From contig CALRQT020000002.1 of assembly GCA_943370385.1 (NCBI GenBank), positions 62,001 to 126,000 of the forward strand: a stretch of DNA of 64,000 bases, given 5' to 3'. Numbering within the stretch: position 1 is the first letter of the stretch; every line of letters begins with the position of its first letter. Positions 16,294-24,572 of this stretch are shown piece after piece. The DNA comes from BAIKAL-G1 sp943370385. GTDB lineage: Bacteria; Cyanobacteriota; Cyanobacteriia; PCC-6307; Cyanobiaceae. The notes beneath the pieces are model-generated. The model did no database searches. It was not told where the DNA came from and was given only the letters and a program-made list of their open reading frames with translations. A program made the translations under genes and the position numbers.

Positions 16294-16893
16294 ATGCTGC
16301 CCGCCCCGCCGACCCCGGCCCACCCCTGGCTTCCGGCCTGGTGGTTGCGTCCCCCTTCGCCCTTGGGGCCCTATGGCTCGCTGGGCCGTCCCCGGGCCGG
16401 CCTGCTGGCCCTGCTGCTGAGCGCCCTAGTGGGCCTGGGCCTGGCCGGTTGTTCTGGCATCGGCCAGCCCTCCCAGGGGGTGTTACTGCGGGCCCTGGGC
16501 CTACAGATTGCCCTGACCCAGCGCTCGATCGCCTCGGCCCTGGCCCTGGAGCCCACCGGCCTGCCCCAGGTGAGCCGGGTGCGGGTGGAGCGCCAGGAGG
16601 AGGTGGCCATCGCCGATGGCGCCGGCCTGCATCTGAGCGGCCGCTTCGACTGGCGCCTCCCCGATGACCCGATCCGGGTCGATAGCCCCTTTGAACTCTG
16701 GTTGCAACGGGGGGAACGGGGCCAGGTCTGGCGCCTGGCCCGGCCCCTCCCCGCCAGCGGGCCCGGCCAGCCGGCGATCGATCCAGGCGGGCTAGCCCAG
16801 GCCGGAGTCGCCCAGGCCGGAAGGGATCAGGCCGCTCTCCCCCAGGACTGGCTCATTGATCCGTTGCCGCTGCCGGGCGAGAGCGCAGGCTGA
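16294..16893 (+). CDS. Predicted lipoprotein, conserved hypothetical
   Basis: About 199 residues. A Pro-rich start is followed by a hydrophobic signal segment ending in the lipobox LGLAGC (Cys near residue 52), which predicts attachment to a membrane lipid outside the cytosol. The mature part is beta-rich in appearance (VSRVRVERQEEVAIADG, FDWRLPDDPIRVDSPFELWLQRG). The C-terminus carries short repeats (GLAQAGVAQAGRDQA). No known family was recognised. The ATG at 16294 has AAGG about nine bases upstream. It overlaps the end of the convergent EamA gene by 41 bp. Confidence 0.7.
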   Translation: MLPAPPTPAHPWLPAWWLRPPSPLGPYGSLGRPRAGLLALLLSALVGLGLAGCSGIGQPSQGVLLRALGLQIALTQRSIASALALEPTGLPQVSRVRVERQEEVAIADGAGLHLSGRFDWRLPDDPIRVDSPFELWLQRGERGQVWRLARPLPASGPGQPAIDPGGLAQAGVAQAGRDQAALPQDWLIDPLPLPGESAG

Positions 16894-17872
16894 TCACGGT
16901 GGCCGCCAGCACCAGGAGGGCCGCCACCAGGCTGTCGGGGCTGGGTCGGTCGTGGAAGAACCACAGGCCCCAGAGGCAGGCCAGGGGCACCTGCACGTAG
17001 CTCAGGGCCGTGGCCCGGGCCGCCGGCAGGCCCATGAGCCCCTTGGTGAGGCCCAGCTGGCCCAGCTGGGTGAACAGGCCTACACCCACCAGGGCAACCA
17101 GTTCTGGCCCGGTCGGCAGGATCGGGTTGAGTAGCACCACGGGCAGGGTCAGGGCCAGGCCGACCAGGGGGAAATAGAAGATCACCACCAGGGGGTCCTC
17201 GCTGCGGCCCAGGGCCCGCACGCTCACGTAGGCCAAGGCCGTCAGCAGGGCGCCGGCCACGGCCAGCAGCACGGCTGCCTGGGGCAGGCCGCCATGGGCC
17301 AGGTCCACCGCCGCCAGGCCCGCCTGGAGACTGTCTGGCTGAAGGCTCTCTGGCTGGAGTGTTCCCAACGCGAGACCAGGGGGATGGGGCTCCCCGAGGT
17401 GGAGCGGGTGGGTCAGCAGCCACACCCCCAGCCAGCCCAGCACGATCGCCAGCAGGATCTGCGGCGAGAGTCGCTCCCCCAGCAACAGCCAGGCCAGCAG
17501 GGCCGTGAAGGTGGGGTGGAGGTACTGGATCACCGTGGCGGCCCCCAGGGGTAGGTCCTGGATCGCCCCGTAAACGCAGTAGAGGGCCGCCGTGCCCAGA
17601 ACGCCACGCAGCACCAGCAGGCCGCGCCGTTGGCCCCAGGGGGAGAGCCGGGCCCGGCGCAGCAGCCCCAGGCTCAGGGCCAGGCTGATCACGGCCCGCC
17701 CCAGCACCACCTCGACCACGGGAAGCCGCTGGCCCAACGCCTTGACGCAGACCCCCATCAGGCTGAAGCTCAGGGCACTGGAGAGCATCCACAGGGCGGC
17801 TGCCTGCCCCGCGGTTCGACCAGCTCCCCCCTGATCGCCCCTGTCCTCGCTTCTAGCCCCTGGGCGAATCAC
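16853..17872 (-). CDS. EamA/DMT-family transporter
   Basis: Inner-membrane permease of the drug/metabolite transporter superfamily; substrates of this family range from amino acids to metabolites and cannot be told here. About ten hydrophobic helices are visible in two halves, the first containing GTAALYCVYGAIQDLPLG and HPTFTALLAWLLLGE, the second ALSYVQVPLACLWGLWFF. A 30-residue Leu/Pro repeat loop (LQPESLQPDSLQAG) separates the halves. The start is the GTG at 17872, which has a perfect AAGGAGG eight bases upstream, giving 339 residues. It is divergent from dnaG, only 37 bp apart. Confidence 0.88.
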   Translation of the reverse strand: MIRPGARSEDRGDQGGAGRTAGQAAALWMLSSALSFSLMGVCVKALGQRLPVVEVVLGRAVISLALSLGLLRRARLSPWGQRRGLLVLRGVLGTAALYCVYGAIQDLPLGAATVIQYLHPTFTALLAWLLLGERLSPQILLAIVLGWLGVWLLTHPLHLGEPHPPGLALGTLQPESLQPDSLQAGLAAVDLAHGGLPQAAVLLAVAGALLTALAYVSVRALGRSEDPLVVIFYFPLVGLALTLPVVLLNPILPTGPELVALVGVGLFTQLGQLGLTKGLMGLPAARATALSYVQVPLACLWGLWFFHDRPSPDSLVAALLVLAATVISLRSRPAAATDQ

Positions 17873-17909
17873 CCCGCCGTCCTCCTTAGCGTTCCCCTGC
17901 CAGCCCGAT

Positions 17910-20192
17910 TTGTCCGTGTCCCTCCCCCGCCTCCATCCCCGCACGATCGAGGCGGTCAAAGAACGGGCTGACATTGTTGATGTGGTGGGTGAGCACGTGG
18001 TGCTCAAGAAAAAGGGGCGGGAGTTCGTCGGGGTCTGCCCCTTCCACGACGACAAATCCCCGTCGATGACGGTGTCGCCAGCCAAGCAGTTCTACTACTG
18101 CTTCTCCTGTGGCGCCGGTGGGAACGCGATCAAGTTCCTGATGGAACTGCAGCGGCTGAGCTTTGCCGATGTGGTGTTGGAGCTGGCTCGCAAATATCAG
18201 CTGCCGATTGAAACCCTGGATGGTCCCCAGCAGGAGCGGCTGCGCCAACAACTCTCGCGCCGGGAACAGCTCCATCGCGCCTTAACCCTGGCGGCCGGCT
18301 GGTTCCGCAGTCAGCTGCGCTCGCCGGAAGGGGCCTCGGCCCTGGCCTATCTCAAGGAGAGCCGCGGCCTGAGTGAGGTCACGATTGAGGCGTTTGGCCT
18401 GGGCTACGCGCCCGAGCGTTGGGATGGGCTGCTCAACCACCTCGGCCAGGTGGAGGGGTTGGCGCCGGAGCTGCTGGAGGCGGCGGGCCTGGTGGTGCCC
18501 CGCAAGGGCAGTGGTGATCAGGACAAGTCCCGCCCTAACGGCCCTACCGCCAACAGCCCTCCCGCAAACAGCCGTGGTTTCTACGACCGCTTCCGCCATC
18601 GGGTGATGGTGCCGATCAACGATCGCCAGGGCCGCATCATCGGTTTTGGCGGTCGCAGCCTCGATGGCGGTGAGCCCAAATACCTCAACTCTCCTGAAAC
18701 GGAGGTGTTCGAGAAGGGCAAGCACCTTTTCGGGCTCGATCGGGCCGCCAACGCCATCCGCAGCGACGACCGGGCCGTGGTGGTAGAGGGCTATTTCGAT
18801 GTGATCGCCCTGCATGCGGCCGGGATCACCAATGCGGTGGCCTCCCTGGGCACGGCCCTGAGCAGCCAGCAGATCACCCAGCTCTGCCGCTGCTGCGATA
18901 GCAAGCGCCTGATCCTCAACTTCGACACGGACCGGGCGGGCGTACGGGCCGCCCAGCGGGCCATCGGCGAGGTGGAGCAACTGGCCCTCCAGGGCCAGCT
19001 GGAGCTGCGGGTGTTGCAGTTGCCCGCCGGCAAGGACCCCGATGAGTTCCTCAAGCAGCACGGAGCCGGTGAATACCGCTCCCTGCTCGATTCGGCGCCC
19101 CCCTGGCTCGACTGGCAGATCGAGCAGGTGCTCGATGGCAAAGACCTGGCCCGTTCTGATCAGTTCCAGCAGGCGGTGCAGGGGCTGGTGGCCCTGCTGG
19201 GCAAGCTGCCCCCGAGCGCCGTGCGTAGCCACTACCTCCAGCAGGTGGCCGAACGGCTCAGTGGCGGCCAGGCCCGCCTGGCCCTGCAGCTCGAAGATGA
19301 CCTGCGCCAGCAGGTCAAGGGCCAGCGCTGGCATGGCCGTTCCACCCGCTGGGAGCAGCCGGGCGAGGCCGGCCTGCGCGAACGGGCTGAAGCGGAGGTG
19401 TTACGGCTCTACCTCCATTGCCCCAGCTATCGGGGCGCGATCCGCGCCGAGCTGCGCCGCCGGGAACTGGAGGATTTTGCCCTGCAGCACCATCGCCAGC
19501 TCTGGGCGGCGATCAGCTCCCTTGAGGAGGACAACCTTGGGGCGACCAGCCAGGACGGGGCCCCTCGCCAGGACGGCGCCGGCCGCCTGGAGGCGATCAA
19601 CCGCGGCCTCGATCCAGGCCATGACCTGTTCGAGCTGGACCTGCCCCGCCTGCTGGCGGACCAGTTGCTGGTCGAGCAGAGCGAGCTGCTTAACCGGCTC
19701 ACCCCCCTGCTGGAGCCCAACGAGGTGCAGCGCCTCTCCCTAACCCAGCCCCTGCTGCAGTTGCGCGGCACCACGGCGGCCCTGGAGCGCCAGCGCAGCC
19801 TCAAGCGTTGCCGCCATTTGCTCGATGCCTGGAGCAGCCAGCGGCTGGAAACCCTGGAGCATTGCATCGCCCAGTTGCTGGCCGAGGGCCAGCCCGGCGC
19901 CCAGCCCCCGGCTGGTGCCGCTGGGGCTGGGGCCCCCGGACCCAGGCCAGCCGCCGGTTCCGGTTCGGGCCTGAGTCCGGCGATTGACATGGAAACGCGC
20001 ATCGATGCGATGTTTGCCGATCTCAATCGCGATGCCTTGCATTTTCAGGAGCTCTATTACAACGAGCGCCAGCACATCGGCCATCTTGACCAGCAACGCT
20101 GCGCCGGCTACGAGGAGATCATGCAGGAGGCTGCGCCGCAGTCAGCTCCGCAGTTAACTCCGCAGTCAGCGCCGGAGTTGCTCTCGGCCTAA
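17910..20192 (+). CDS. dnaG: DNA primase
   Basis: Synthesises RNA primers for replication. The N-terminal zinc-binding domain has Cys43, His46, Cys64 and Cys67 (CPFHDDKSPS and YCFSCGAGG). The TOPRIM catalytic core has Glu293 (VVVEGYFDV) and the DxD pair Asp339/Asp341 (LNFDTDRAG). A long C-terminal helicase-interaction region follows. The 760 residues are longer than most primases because of an insert near residue 205 and a Pro/Ala/Gly tail that ends in a 12-bp tandem repeat (PQSA/PQLT/PQSA at 20136-20171). The start is uncertain: TTG at 17910 or GTG at 17916. No Shine-Dalgarno site is visible. Confidence 0.96.
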   Translation: MSVSLPRLHPRTIEAVKERADIVDVVGEHVVLKKKGREFVGVCPFHDDKSPSMTVSPAKQFYYCFSCGAGGNAIKFLMELQRLSFADVVLELARKYQLPIETLDGPQQERLRQQLSRREQLHRALTLAAGWFRSQLRSPEGASALAYLKESRGLSEVTIEAFGLGYAPERWDGLLNHLGQVEGLAPELLEAAGLVVPRKGSGDQDKSRPNGPTANSPPANSRGFYDRFRHRVMVPINDRQGRIIGFGGRSLDGGEPKYLNSPETEVFEKGKHLFGLDRAANAIRSDDRAVVVEGYFDVIALHAAGITNAVASLGTALSSQQITQLCRCCDSKRLILNFDTDRAGVRAAQRAIGEVEQLALQGQLELRVLQLPAGKDPDEFLKQHGAGEYRSLLDSAPPWLDWQIEQVLDGKDLARSDQFQQAVQGLVALLGKLPPSAVRSHYLQQVAERLSGGQARLALQLEDDLRQQVKGQRWHGRSTRWEQPGEAGLRERAEAEVLRLYLHCPSYRGAIRAELRRRELEDFALQHHRQLWAAISSLEEDNLGATSQDGAPRQDGAGRLEAINRGLDPGHDLFELDLPRLLADQLLVEQSELLNRLTPLLEPNEVQRLSLTQPLLQLRGTTAALERQRSLKRCRHLLDAWSSQRLETLEHCIAQLLAEGQPGAQPPAGAAGAGAPGPRPAAGSGSGLSPAIDMETRIDAMFADLNRDALHFQELYYNERQHIGHLDQQRCAGYEEIMQEAAPQSAPQLTPQSAPELLSA

Positions 20193-20404
20193 GGGCCAGC
20201 GATTCGATTCTCCCAGGCCCCATGGAATGGCAGTCTGGAAGCATCGGCGTCAGGTCGTTTTGACCCGGGGCTTGAGTAGATTATTTCCTCTGAATCTATT
20301 CGCAGGAGTGGTTCTGTTTGATTCTTTTGCCCTGTTTTTTTCTGGTTTTTTGGTCGGTTGCCCTTAATCAGTTTGGATGAATGGACTCCTTTGCCAGATT
20401 CTTT

Positions 20405-21067
20405 TCAGCTGGCAGCTCCCAGGAGCGCGATGAGTTCCTGGGAGTGGTTGGCCTTGGCCAGCTCTAGGGGCGTTTGGCCCTGGTTGGAGCGGATCGTGGC
20501 ATCGGCTCCGCCCGCCAGGATCACCTGGGCGGTGCCTAGATTGTTTTGCCAGACGGCATCGTGCAGGGCGGTGTAACCGTTGTAGGGGCCCTGTTTGTTG
20601 ATGGCGATACCGCCGGCAATTAACAGTTTTGCGGCCTCGGTGCGACCGGCGTAGGCGGCCGCATGCAGGGCGGTGGCCTTCATGCCTGGATCGACCACGC
20701 CCAGGTCGGCGCCGGCCTGCAGCAACAGCTCCAGCACGGCGGTGTGGCCCAGGTAGGCCGCCATGATCACGGGCCAGTCGCCGCCGCCGTCGGCTTGATT
20801 GACGTTGGCTCCGCTGGCCAGCAGTTGCGCCACGGTGTCGAGCTTGTTGGCTTTGACCGCTTGCATCAGGGCTGTCATGGCTTGAGCGTGCTGGGTGGAG
20901 GGGGCCGGTTGGGGGCGGCGCCCTTGGGCCGAGCTTAGAAGTGCTGACTGGGCCAGCCGATACCAGCCCTTGATTATTTCTCCCCAGTTGTTCCGTTCTT
21001 CTGAGGTTTGGTTCTGTTGATCGGCTTTGTTTCTGGGCTTGGTGGGGCGTCTGGGCCGTTCTCTCAT
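20405..21067 (-). CDS. Ankyrin-repeat protein
   Basis: About 220 residues. A basic, Pro-rich N-terminus (RERPRRPTKPRNK) is followed from about residue 64 by four to five ankyrin repeats, recognisable as TALMQAVKANKLDTVAQLL, LGHTAVLELLLQAGAD, TALHAAAYAGRTEAAKLL, YTALHDAVW and QTPLELAK. It is probably a cytosolic protein-protein interaction module; the partner is unknown. The ATG at 21067 is the natural start, but the frame is open further upstream and an ATG at 20878 begins exactly at the repeats. It is downstream of umuC on the same strand, separated by a short tandem repeat. Confidence 0.8.
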   Translation of the reverse strand: MRERPRRPTKPRNKADQQNQTSEERNNWGEIIKGWYRLAQSALLSSAQGRRPQPAPSTQHAQAMTALMQAVKANKLDTVAQLLASGANVNQADGGGDWPVIMAAYLGHTAVLELLLQAGADLGVVDPGMKATALHAAAYAGRTEAAKLLIAGGIAINKQGPYNGYTALHDAVWQNNLGTAQVILAGGADATIRSNQGQTPLELAKANHSQELIALLGAAS

Positions 21068-21133
21068 CGGCTGAACCGATGGCTGCAGCGGTTGGCTGCC
21101 TCCCTTTGCCCTGGGGCCTACCTGGCCCAAAGA

Positions 21134-21188
21134 ATTGACCGGGCCCAGGTATTGACCGGGCCAAAACCATTTATCGGGCCAAAACCAT
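21134..21188 (+). repeat. Short tandem repeat overlapping the umuC stop codon
   Basis: ATTGACCGGGCC occurs at 21134-21145 and 21151-21162, and CGGGCCAAAACCAT at 21157-21170 and 21175-21188, making about three degenerate 17-18 bp units. The last unit covers the final umuC codons and its stop, so the end of umuC has been partly duplicated into the spacer. Confidence 0.75.
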
Positions 21189-22502
21189 GGGGATGGCGGC
21201 CAGGCGGGTGGTGGCGGCGTCGGAGAGCCGCTGGCGCTTCATGGCCCAGGCGGGCCGCAGGCCGCAGGCGGCCCAGGCGACGGTGCCGCTGCCGTAGCGG
21301 CGGTTGAGGCCATCGATGGTGGCCAGCAGCAGCTCACGCCGTTGCTGCTCCTGCTCCGGCAGGGGGGCGAGCAGGCTGTGTTGCAGCTGGCCCATCGGTT
21401 GCAGGTTCTGCAGCAACACGCCCGCTTTCTGCAGGGGTTTGTGGGCCTTGAACAGGCAGGCGGCCAGGGGCAGGGCCGCGGTTAGCAGCACGGCCGTGTC
21501 CTGGCTGGCTAGGGGCAGGGTCACGGTGGCCGCCTTGGCATAGAACGGGCTGCCGTTGAAGGGGCTGCTGCGCACAAACACGGTCACCGTGTCGGTGAGC
21601 TGTCCTTGGCGGCGCAGTTTCTCGGCGGCGCGGCTGAGGTAGGTGGCGATTGCCTGGCGTAGCTGGGCCAGCTCCTTGACGGGTTCGCTGAAGCTGCGGC
21701 TGACGCAGGTTTCCCGCTTGGCCGTCGGCGCCAGGGCCAGGGGCAGGCAGCTGAGGCCCCGCAGTTCCTGCTGCAGGCGCAGGCCCACCACCCCCGCCTT
21801 GCTGCGCAGTTCGCCGCTGGCCAGGTCCCGCAGTTGGCGGGCGTTGGCGGCACCGCGCAGGCGGCACCAGCGCGAGAGCTTGCGGCCGATTCCCCAGACC
21901 TCCTCCACCGGCAGCTGCTCGAGCCAGGGGTCCGGATCGGCTACGGCGCCCAGGTCAAAGACGCCCCGGTGGGCCGGGTTTTGTTTGGCCAGCTTGTTGG
22001 CCAGCTTGGCGAGCACCTTGGTGGGGGCGATGCCGATGGCGATGGGCAGCCCGAGCTGGCGGCGCACCTGCCGGCGCAGGGCCAGACCCCAGGCCACCAG
22101 GTCGCCGCCATGGCCACCGCTAGGGCCCCCGGCATTGCCATCCTCCGGGGGCCAGCCGCTGGCTTGGGCGGGGCGGCGCAGGCGCCCGAAGGCTTCGTCG
22201 ATCGAATAGACCTCCAGCTCCTCCACCCAGGGCTCGATGCTGCGCATCAGCCGCTGGCTCATGTCGGCGTAGAGGGCGTAGTTGGAGCTGCGCACCACCA
22301 CGCCGTGCTGCTCCAGCTCGCGGCGCACCTTGAAATAGGGGGTGCCCATGGCGAGGCCCAGGGCCCGGGCCTCGGCGCTGCGGGCCACGATGCAGCCGTC
22401 GTTGTTGGAGAGCACCACCAGGGGCCGGCCCCGCAGGGAGGGATCTAGGGCCGCCTCGCAGGAGGCATAGAAGTTGTTGCCATCGATCAGCACGATCGCC
22501 AT
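21171..22502 (-). CDS. umuC: Y-family DNA polymerase V catalytic subunit UmuC
   Basis: Error-prone translesion polymerase of the SOS response. The polymerase metal ligands are visible: Asp7 in LIDGNNFYASCE and Asp102/Glu103 in YSIDEAF. The steric region NNDGCIVARSAEA, a helix-hairpin-helix stretch (VWGIGRKLSRWCRLRG) and the little-finger region (SRSFSEPVKELAQLRQAI) follow. The ATG at 22502 (MAIVLIDGNN) matches the usual family start and gives 443 residues; an upstream ATG at 22604 adds 34 unconserved residues. It lies behind umuD in the same direction, with about 190 bp between them, and is probably controlled by the LexA box upstream of umuD. Confidence 0.95.
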   Translation of the reverse strand: MAIVLIDGNNFYASCEAALDPSLRGRPLVVLSNNDGCIVARSAEARALGLAMGTPYFKVRRELEQHGVVVRSSNYALYADMSQRLMRSIEPWVEELEVYSIDEAFGRLRRPAQASGWPPEDGNAGGPSGGHGGDLVAWGLALRRQVRRQLGLPIAIGIAPTKVLAKLANKLAKQNPAHRGVFDLGAVADPDPWLEQLPVEEVWGIGRKLSRWCRLRGAANARQLRDLASGELRSKAGVVGLRLQQELRGLSCLPLALAPTAKRETCVSRSFSEPVKELAQLRQAIATYLSRAAEKLRRQGQLTDTVTVFVRSSPFNGSPFYAKAATVTLPLASQDTAVLLTAALPLAACLFKAHKPLQKAGVLLQNLQPMGQLQHSLLAPLPEQEQQRRELLLATIDGLNRRYGSGTVAWAACGLRPAWAMKRQRLSDAATTRLAAIPMVLAR

Positions 22503-22692
22503 CCCGGAGGCCGGCCTGGCGGCTGGATGGGCCGCCTGCTCCGCGGCCCCTGGATCGGAGCGGCGCCCAGGGGCTGGGGTGGGGGCGAGGGACGCGAAGG
22601 GCATGGGTGCTTGGGCTGGCGGGGGTTGGGGCTCGGGCCCCGGCCGGCCCAGGGGGCGGCTTCAGGCGCTTGGGGGTTGGCTCTGGCGGCGC

Positions 22693-23187
22693 TCAGAGGG
22701 GATGGATCGCATGGGTCGCCACCCCCCAGAGCAGGGTCTCCTCGGCGTCGCCCAGCTCCAGGGGCGGGTAGGCGGGATGGGCCGCCTCCAGCCGTAGGCG
22801 CCCCTGGTGGCGACTAAGGCGCTTGAGGGTGAAGGCCCCTTCCAGCACGGCCACAACGATGCGGCCGGGCCTCGGTTCGAGGCTGCGGTCGACGATCAAG
22901 AGGTCGCCGTGGTGGATGCCGGCGCCGGTCATCGAGTCGCCGCTGACCCGCAAAAAAAAGGTGCTGCTGGGGTGGCGGACCAGGTGGTCGTTGAGGTCGA
23001 TGCCCGCTTCGATGTAGTCGTCGGCGGGGCTGGGAAAGCCGGCGGCGACGCTGTCCCCGGCCAGGGGCAGCAGGCGCCCGGGCCGCTCCAGCCGCAGGGG
23101 GCCGAGGCTGGCCAGCTCCAGGGGGGCCAGGCCGAGGGGGGGCAAGTCCAGGGGCGCTAAATCCTGGTGCAGGGCGGGATCGGACAC
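22693..23187 (-). CDS. umuD: UmuD-type self-cleaving SOS protein (S24 peptidase)
   Basis: Accessory subunit of DNA polymerase V, activated by RecA-stimulated self-cleavage. The cleavage site is Ala49-Gly50 (SVAAGFPSPADDY), the catalytic serine is Ser85 (VSGDSMTGAGI) and the general-base lysine is Lys122 (AFTLKRL). The 164 residues include about 25 extra N-terminal residues rich in Leu/Pro repeats (LAPLDLPPLGLAPLEL). The start is a GTG at 23187, 26 bp downstream of a LexA box. There is no N-terminal DNA-binding domain, so this is UmuD rather than LexA. It is followed by umuC. Confidence 0.93.
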   Translation of the reverse strand: MSDPALHQDLAPLDLPPLGLAPLELASLGPLRLERPGRLLPLAGDSVAAGFPSPADDYIEAGIDLNDHLVRHPSSTFFLRVSGDSMTGAGIHHGDLLIVDRSLEPRPGRIVVAVLEGAFTLKRLSRHQGRLRLEAAHPAYPPLELGDAEETLLWGVATHAIHPL

Positions 23188-23210
23188 GGCAGGAGCGCAA
23201 CACCTGCAGC

Positions 23211-23954
23211 TTAGTACAGGCGTACTTGTTTGGATTGCTCTGGTGGGGAGCCGTAGTGCCGCAGGAAGGTTGCCAGGGTCATCGGCCCGCAGCGCCGTTG
23301 CCAGGGACCACCTGGGGAATAGCGGCGCCAGCAGGCCACCGATGCGCTGGCCAGGCGGCCGCTGGGCAGGCTGAGCCGGTAGCGGTAGCTGGCTTCGCTG
23401 GGGGGGTCCGGCTTGGCGAGGGCGGTGCAGTCGCTGAAGGCCCGTTGCCATAGGCAGTCAGGGCCGCTCTCCGCCCTGGGGACGGCCCCGGCTTTGGAGC
23501 TGGTGTTGGCGCTGGTTTTGGTCCTGGCGCCCTTGGCAGGCCCAGGGCTTTCCCATCCCCCAAGTCCAACCTGGGCAGGGCTAGCGGCGCAGGCGGATGG
23601 GGCGAATGGGGCCAGGGGCCCCTGGAGCCGCGTCGCTAGGCCCGCCGGATCGCCGTGGGCGGTGATCAGCCAATGGTGCGACGCGCGGCGGCGGCCCAGC
23701 AGCAGGCTGACCACGGCGATCGGGCTGGCCCCCGTCTTGGCCTCCGTCTTGGCCGACGGCTGGGCGGTGCTCCGGGCGGGTTCCGGGTCCCGACCCCTGG
23801 GGGCAATTGCGGATGCTGGCGCGGCTGGGGCGGTGGGCAAAAGGGGCGGGGCAGCTGCCTGGTCAGTGCCACCGCCGTTCTGGGGGAAGGGGGGATGGCT
23901 ACCGCATTGGCGAGGTGAAGAGGTCGCCGGGATTGAGGGGTTTTGATGGGGCAA
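23211..23954 (-). CDS. Unrecognised protein with conserved-looking C-terminal Arg/Trp-rich domain
   Basis: A 247-residue frame on the minus strand. The first two thirds are low-complexity Ala/Pro/Ser with one better-ordered patch (LLLGRRRASHHWLITAHGD). The last ~60 residues look like a real fold: ASYRYRLSLPSGRLASASVA, CWRRYSPGGPWQRRCGPM and TLATFLRHYGSPPE, with codon use like that of neighbouring genes. No family was recognised. Its stop codon lies inside the LexA box of umuD. It may be transcribed in line with umuDC but would sit outside their SOS promoter. A competing plus-strand frame covers the same region but is all low complexity. The start is uncertain. Confidence 0.55.
   Translation of the reverse strand: MPHQNPSIPATSSPRQCGSHPPFPQNGGGTDQAAAPPLLPTAPAAPASAIAPRGRDPEPARSTAQPSAKTEAKTGASPIAVVSLLLGRRRASHHWLITAHGDPAGLATRLQGPLAPFAPSACAASPAQVGLGGWESPGPAKGARTKTSANTSSKAGAVPRAESGPDCLWQRAFSDCTALAKPDPPSEASYRYRLSLPSGRLASASVACWRRYSPGGPWQRRCGPMTLATFLRHYGSPPEQSKQVRLY
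23213..23226 (-). promoter_or_regulatory. LexA (SOS) box upstream of umuD
   Basis: On the minus strand AGTACGCCTGTACT matches the cyanobacterial LexA consensus RGTACNNNDGTWCB at every position. It lies 26 bp upstream of the umuD GTG, where it would block a promoter. It overlaps the last codons and stop of the upstream unrecognised gene. Confidence 0.85.
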
Positions 23955-24003
23955 CGGGGATGAAAATGCCCGTCATGTATTGAGTTATTGCCAGGAATGA
24001 GTT

Positions 24004-24051
24004 GCCAGCGATGGCCAGTCATCACTGGCCAGAAATTGCTACATCGCTGGC
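24004..24051 (-). other. Nested perfect inverted repeats downstream of folB
   Basis: An outer pair GCCAGCGAT (24004-24012) and ATCGCTGGC (24043-24051) encloses an inner hairpin GGCCAGT (24013-24019)/ACTGGCC (24024-24030) with a 4-nt loop. It lies between folB and the next minus-strand gene and has no T-run. Confidence 0.65.
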
Positions 24052-24134
24052 CTTGGATAAGGGGGCGTGGGGTGATCCAGGAGTACGGACCATTGATTGA
24101 CCATCGATCGCGTTAAGCCTGGCATTGGGGCTGA

Positions 24135-24572
24135 TCAGGATGCGCCCCAATGGCGCCTTCGGCGCACGGCTACGCTGCCGCCAAAACCGGGCACCGGCGC
24201 CCGGCATTTGCGCAGTTCCAGCTGCATCGGCACCGGGCCGTAGAGCTCTTTGAGGCAAGTGAAGATCAGCTCGCTGTAGTGCTCCAGGGTTTGCACCTGC
24301 ACCTCGCTGGCTTGCCGTTGTAGGGCCTTGATTGCCAGGGAGTAATCGAGGCTGGCGCCCAGCTCGTCGCCGGAGGCGGCGGCGCTGAGATCAAAGCCCA
24401 GCTCCAGATCCAGTTCAAACCACTGGCCCAGTTGCCGCTCCGACTCCAGCACTCCCACGTGGGCCCAAAGGCGCAGCTTGCGCACAACGATGCGATCGCT
24501 GATTCGCTCTTCAGCCGGATCCCAGCTCCGATCGCCGAGGGGATCCTGGGCCGGTTGTTGAGGGTTGCTCAA
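24135..24572 (-). CDS. folB: Dihydroneopterin aldolase
   Basis: Folate pathway enzyme that cleaves dihydroneopterin to the hydroxymethyl pterin and glycolaldehyde. The family pattern is seen in SDRIVVRKLRLWAHVGVLESER, GQWFELDLELGFDLS, ASLDYSLAIKAL and the C-terminal LELRKCRAPVPGFGGSVAVRR. It is 145 residues, with about 20 extra N-terminal residues. Its ATG overlaps the proA stop by 4 bp, so translation is probably coupled. Confidence 0.92.
   Translation of the reverse strand: MSNPQQPAQDPLGDRSWDPAEERISDRIVVRKLRLWAHVGVLESERQLGQWFELDLELGFDLSAAASGDELGASLDYSLAIKALQRQASEVQVQTLEHYSELIFTCLKELYGPVPMQLELRKCRAPVPGFGGSVAVRRRRHWGAS

Noticed and set aside
23413..23946. Plus-strand frame opposite the unrecognised gene near umuD
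   Set aside because: All low-complexity Ala/Gly/Pro/Arg, with no conserved-looking segment; the minus-strand frame has a plausible C-terminal domain.
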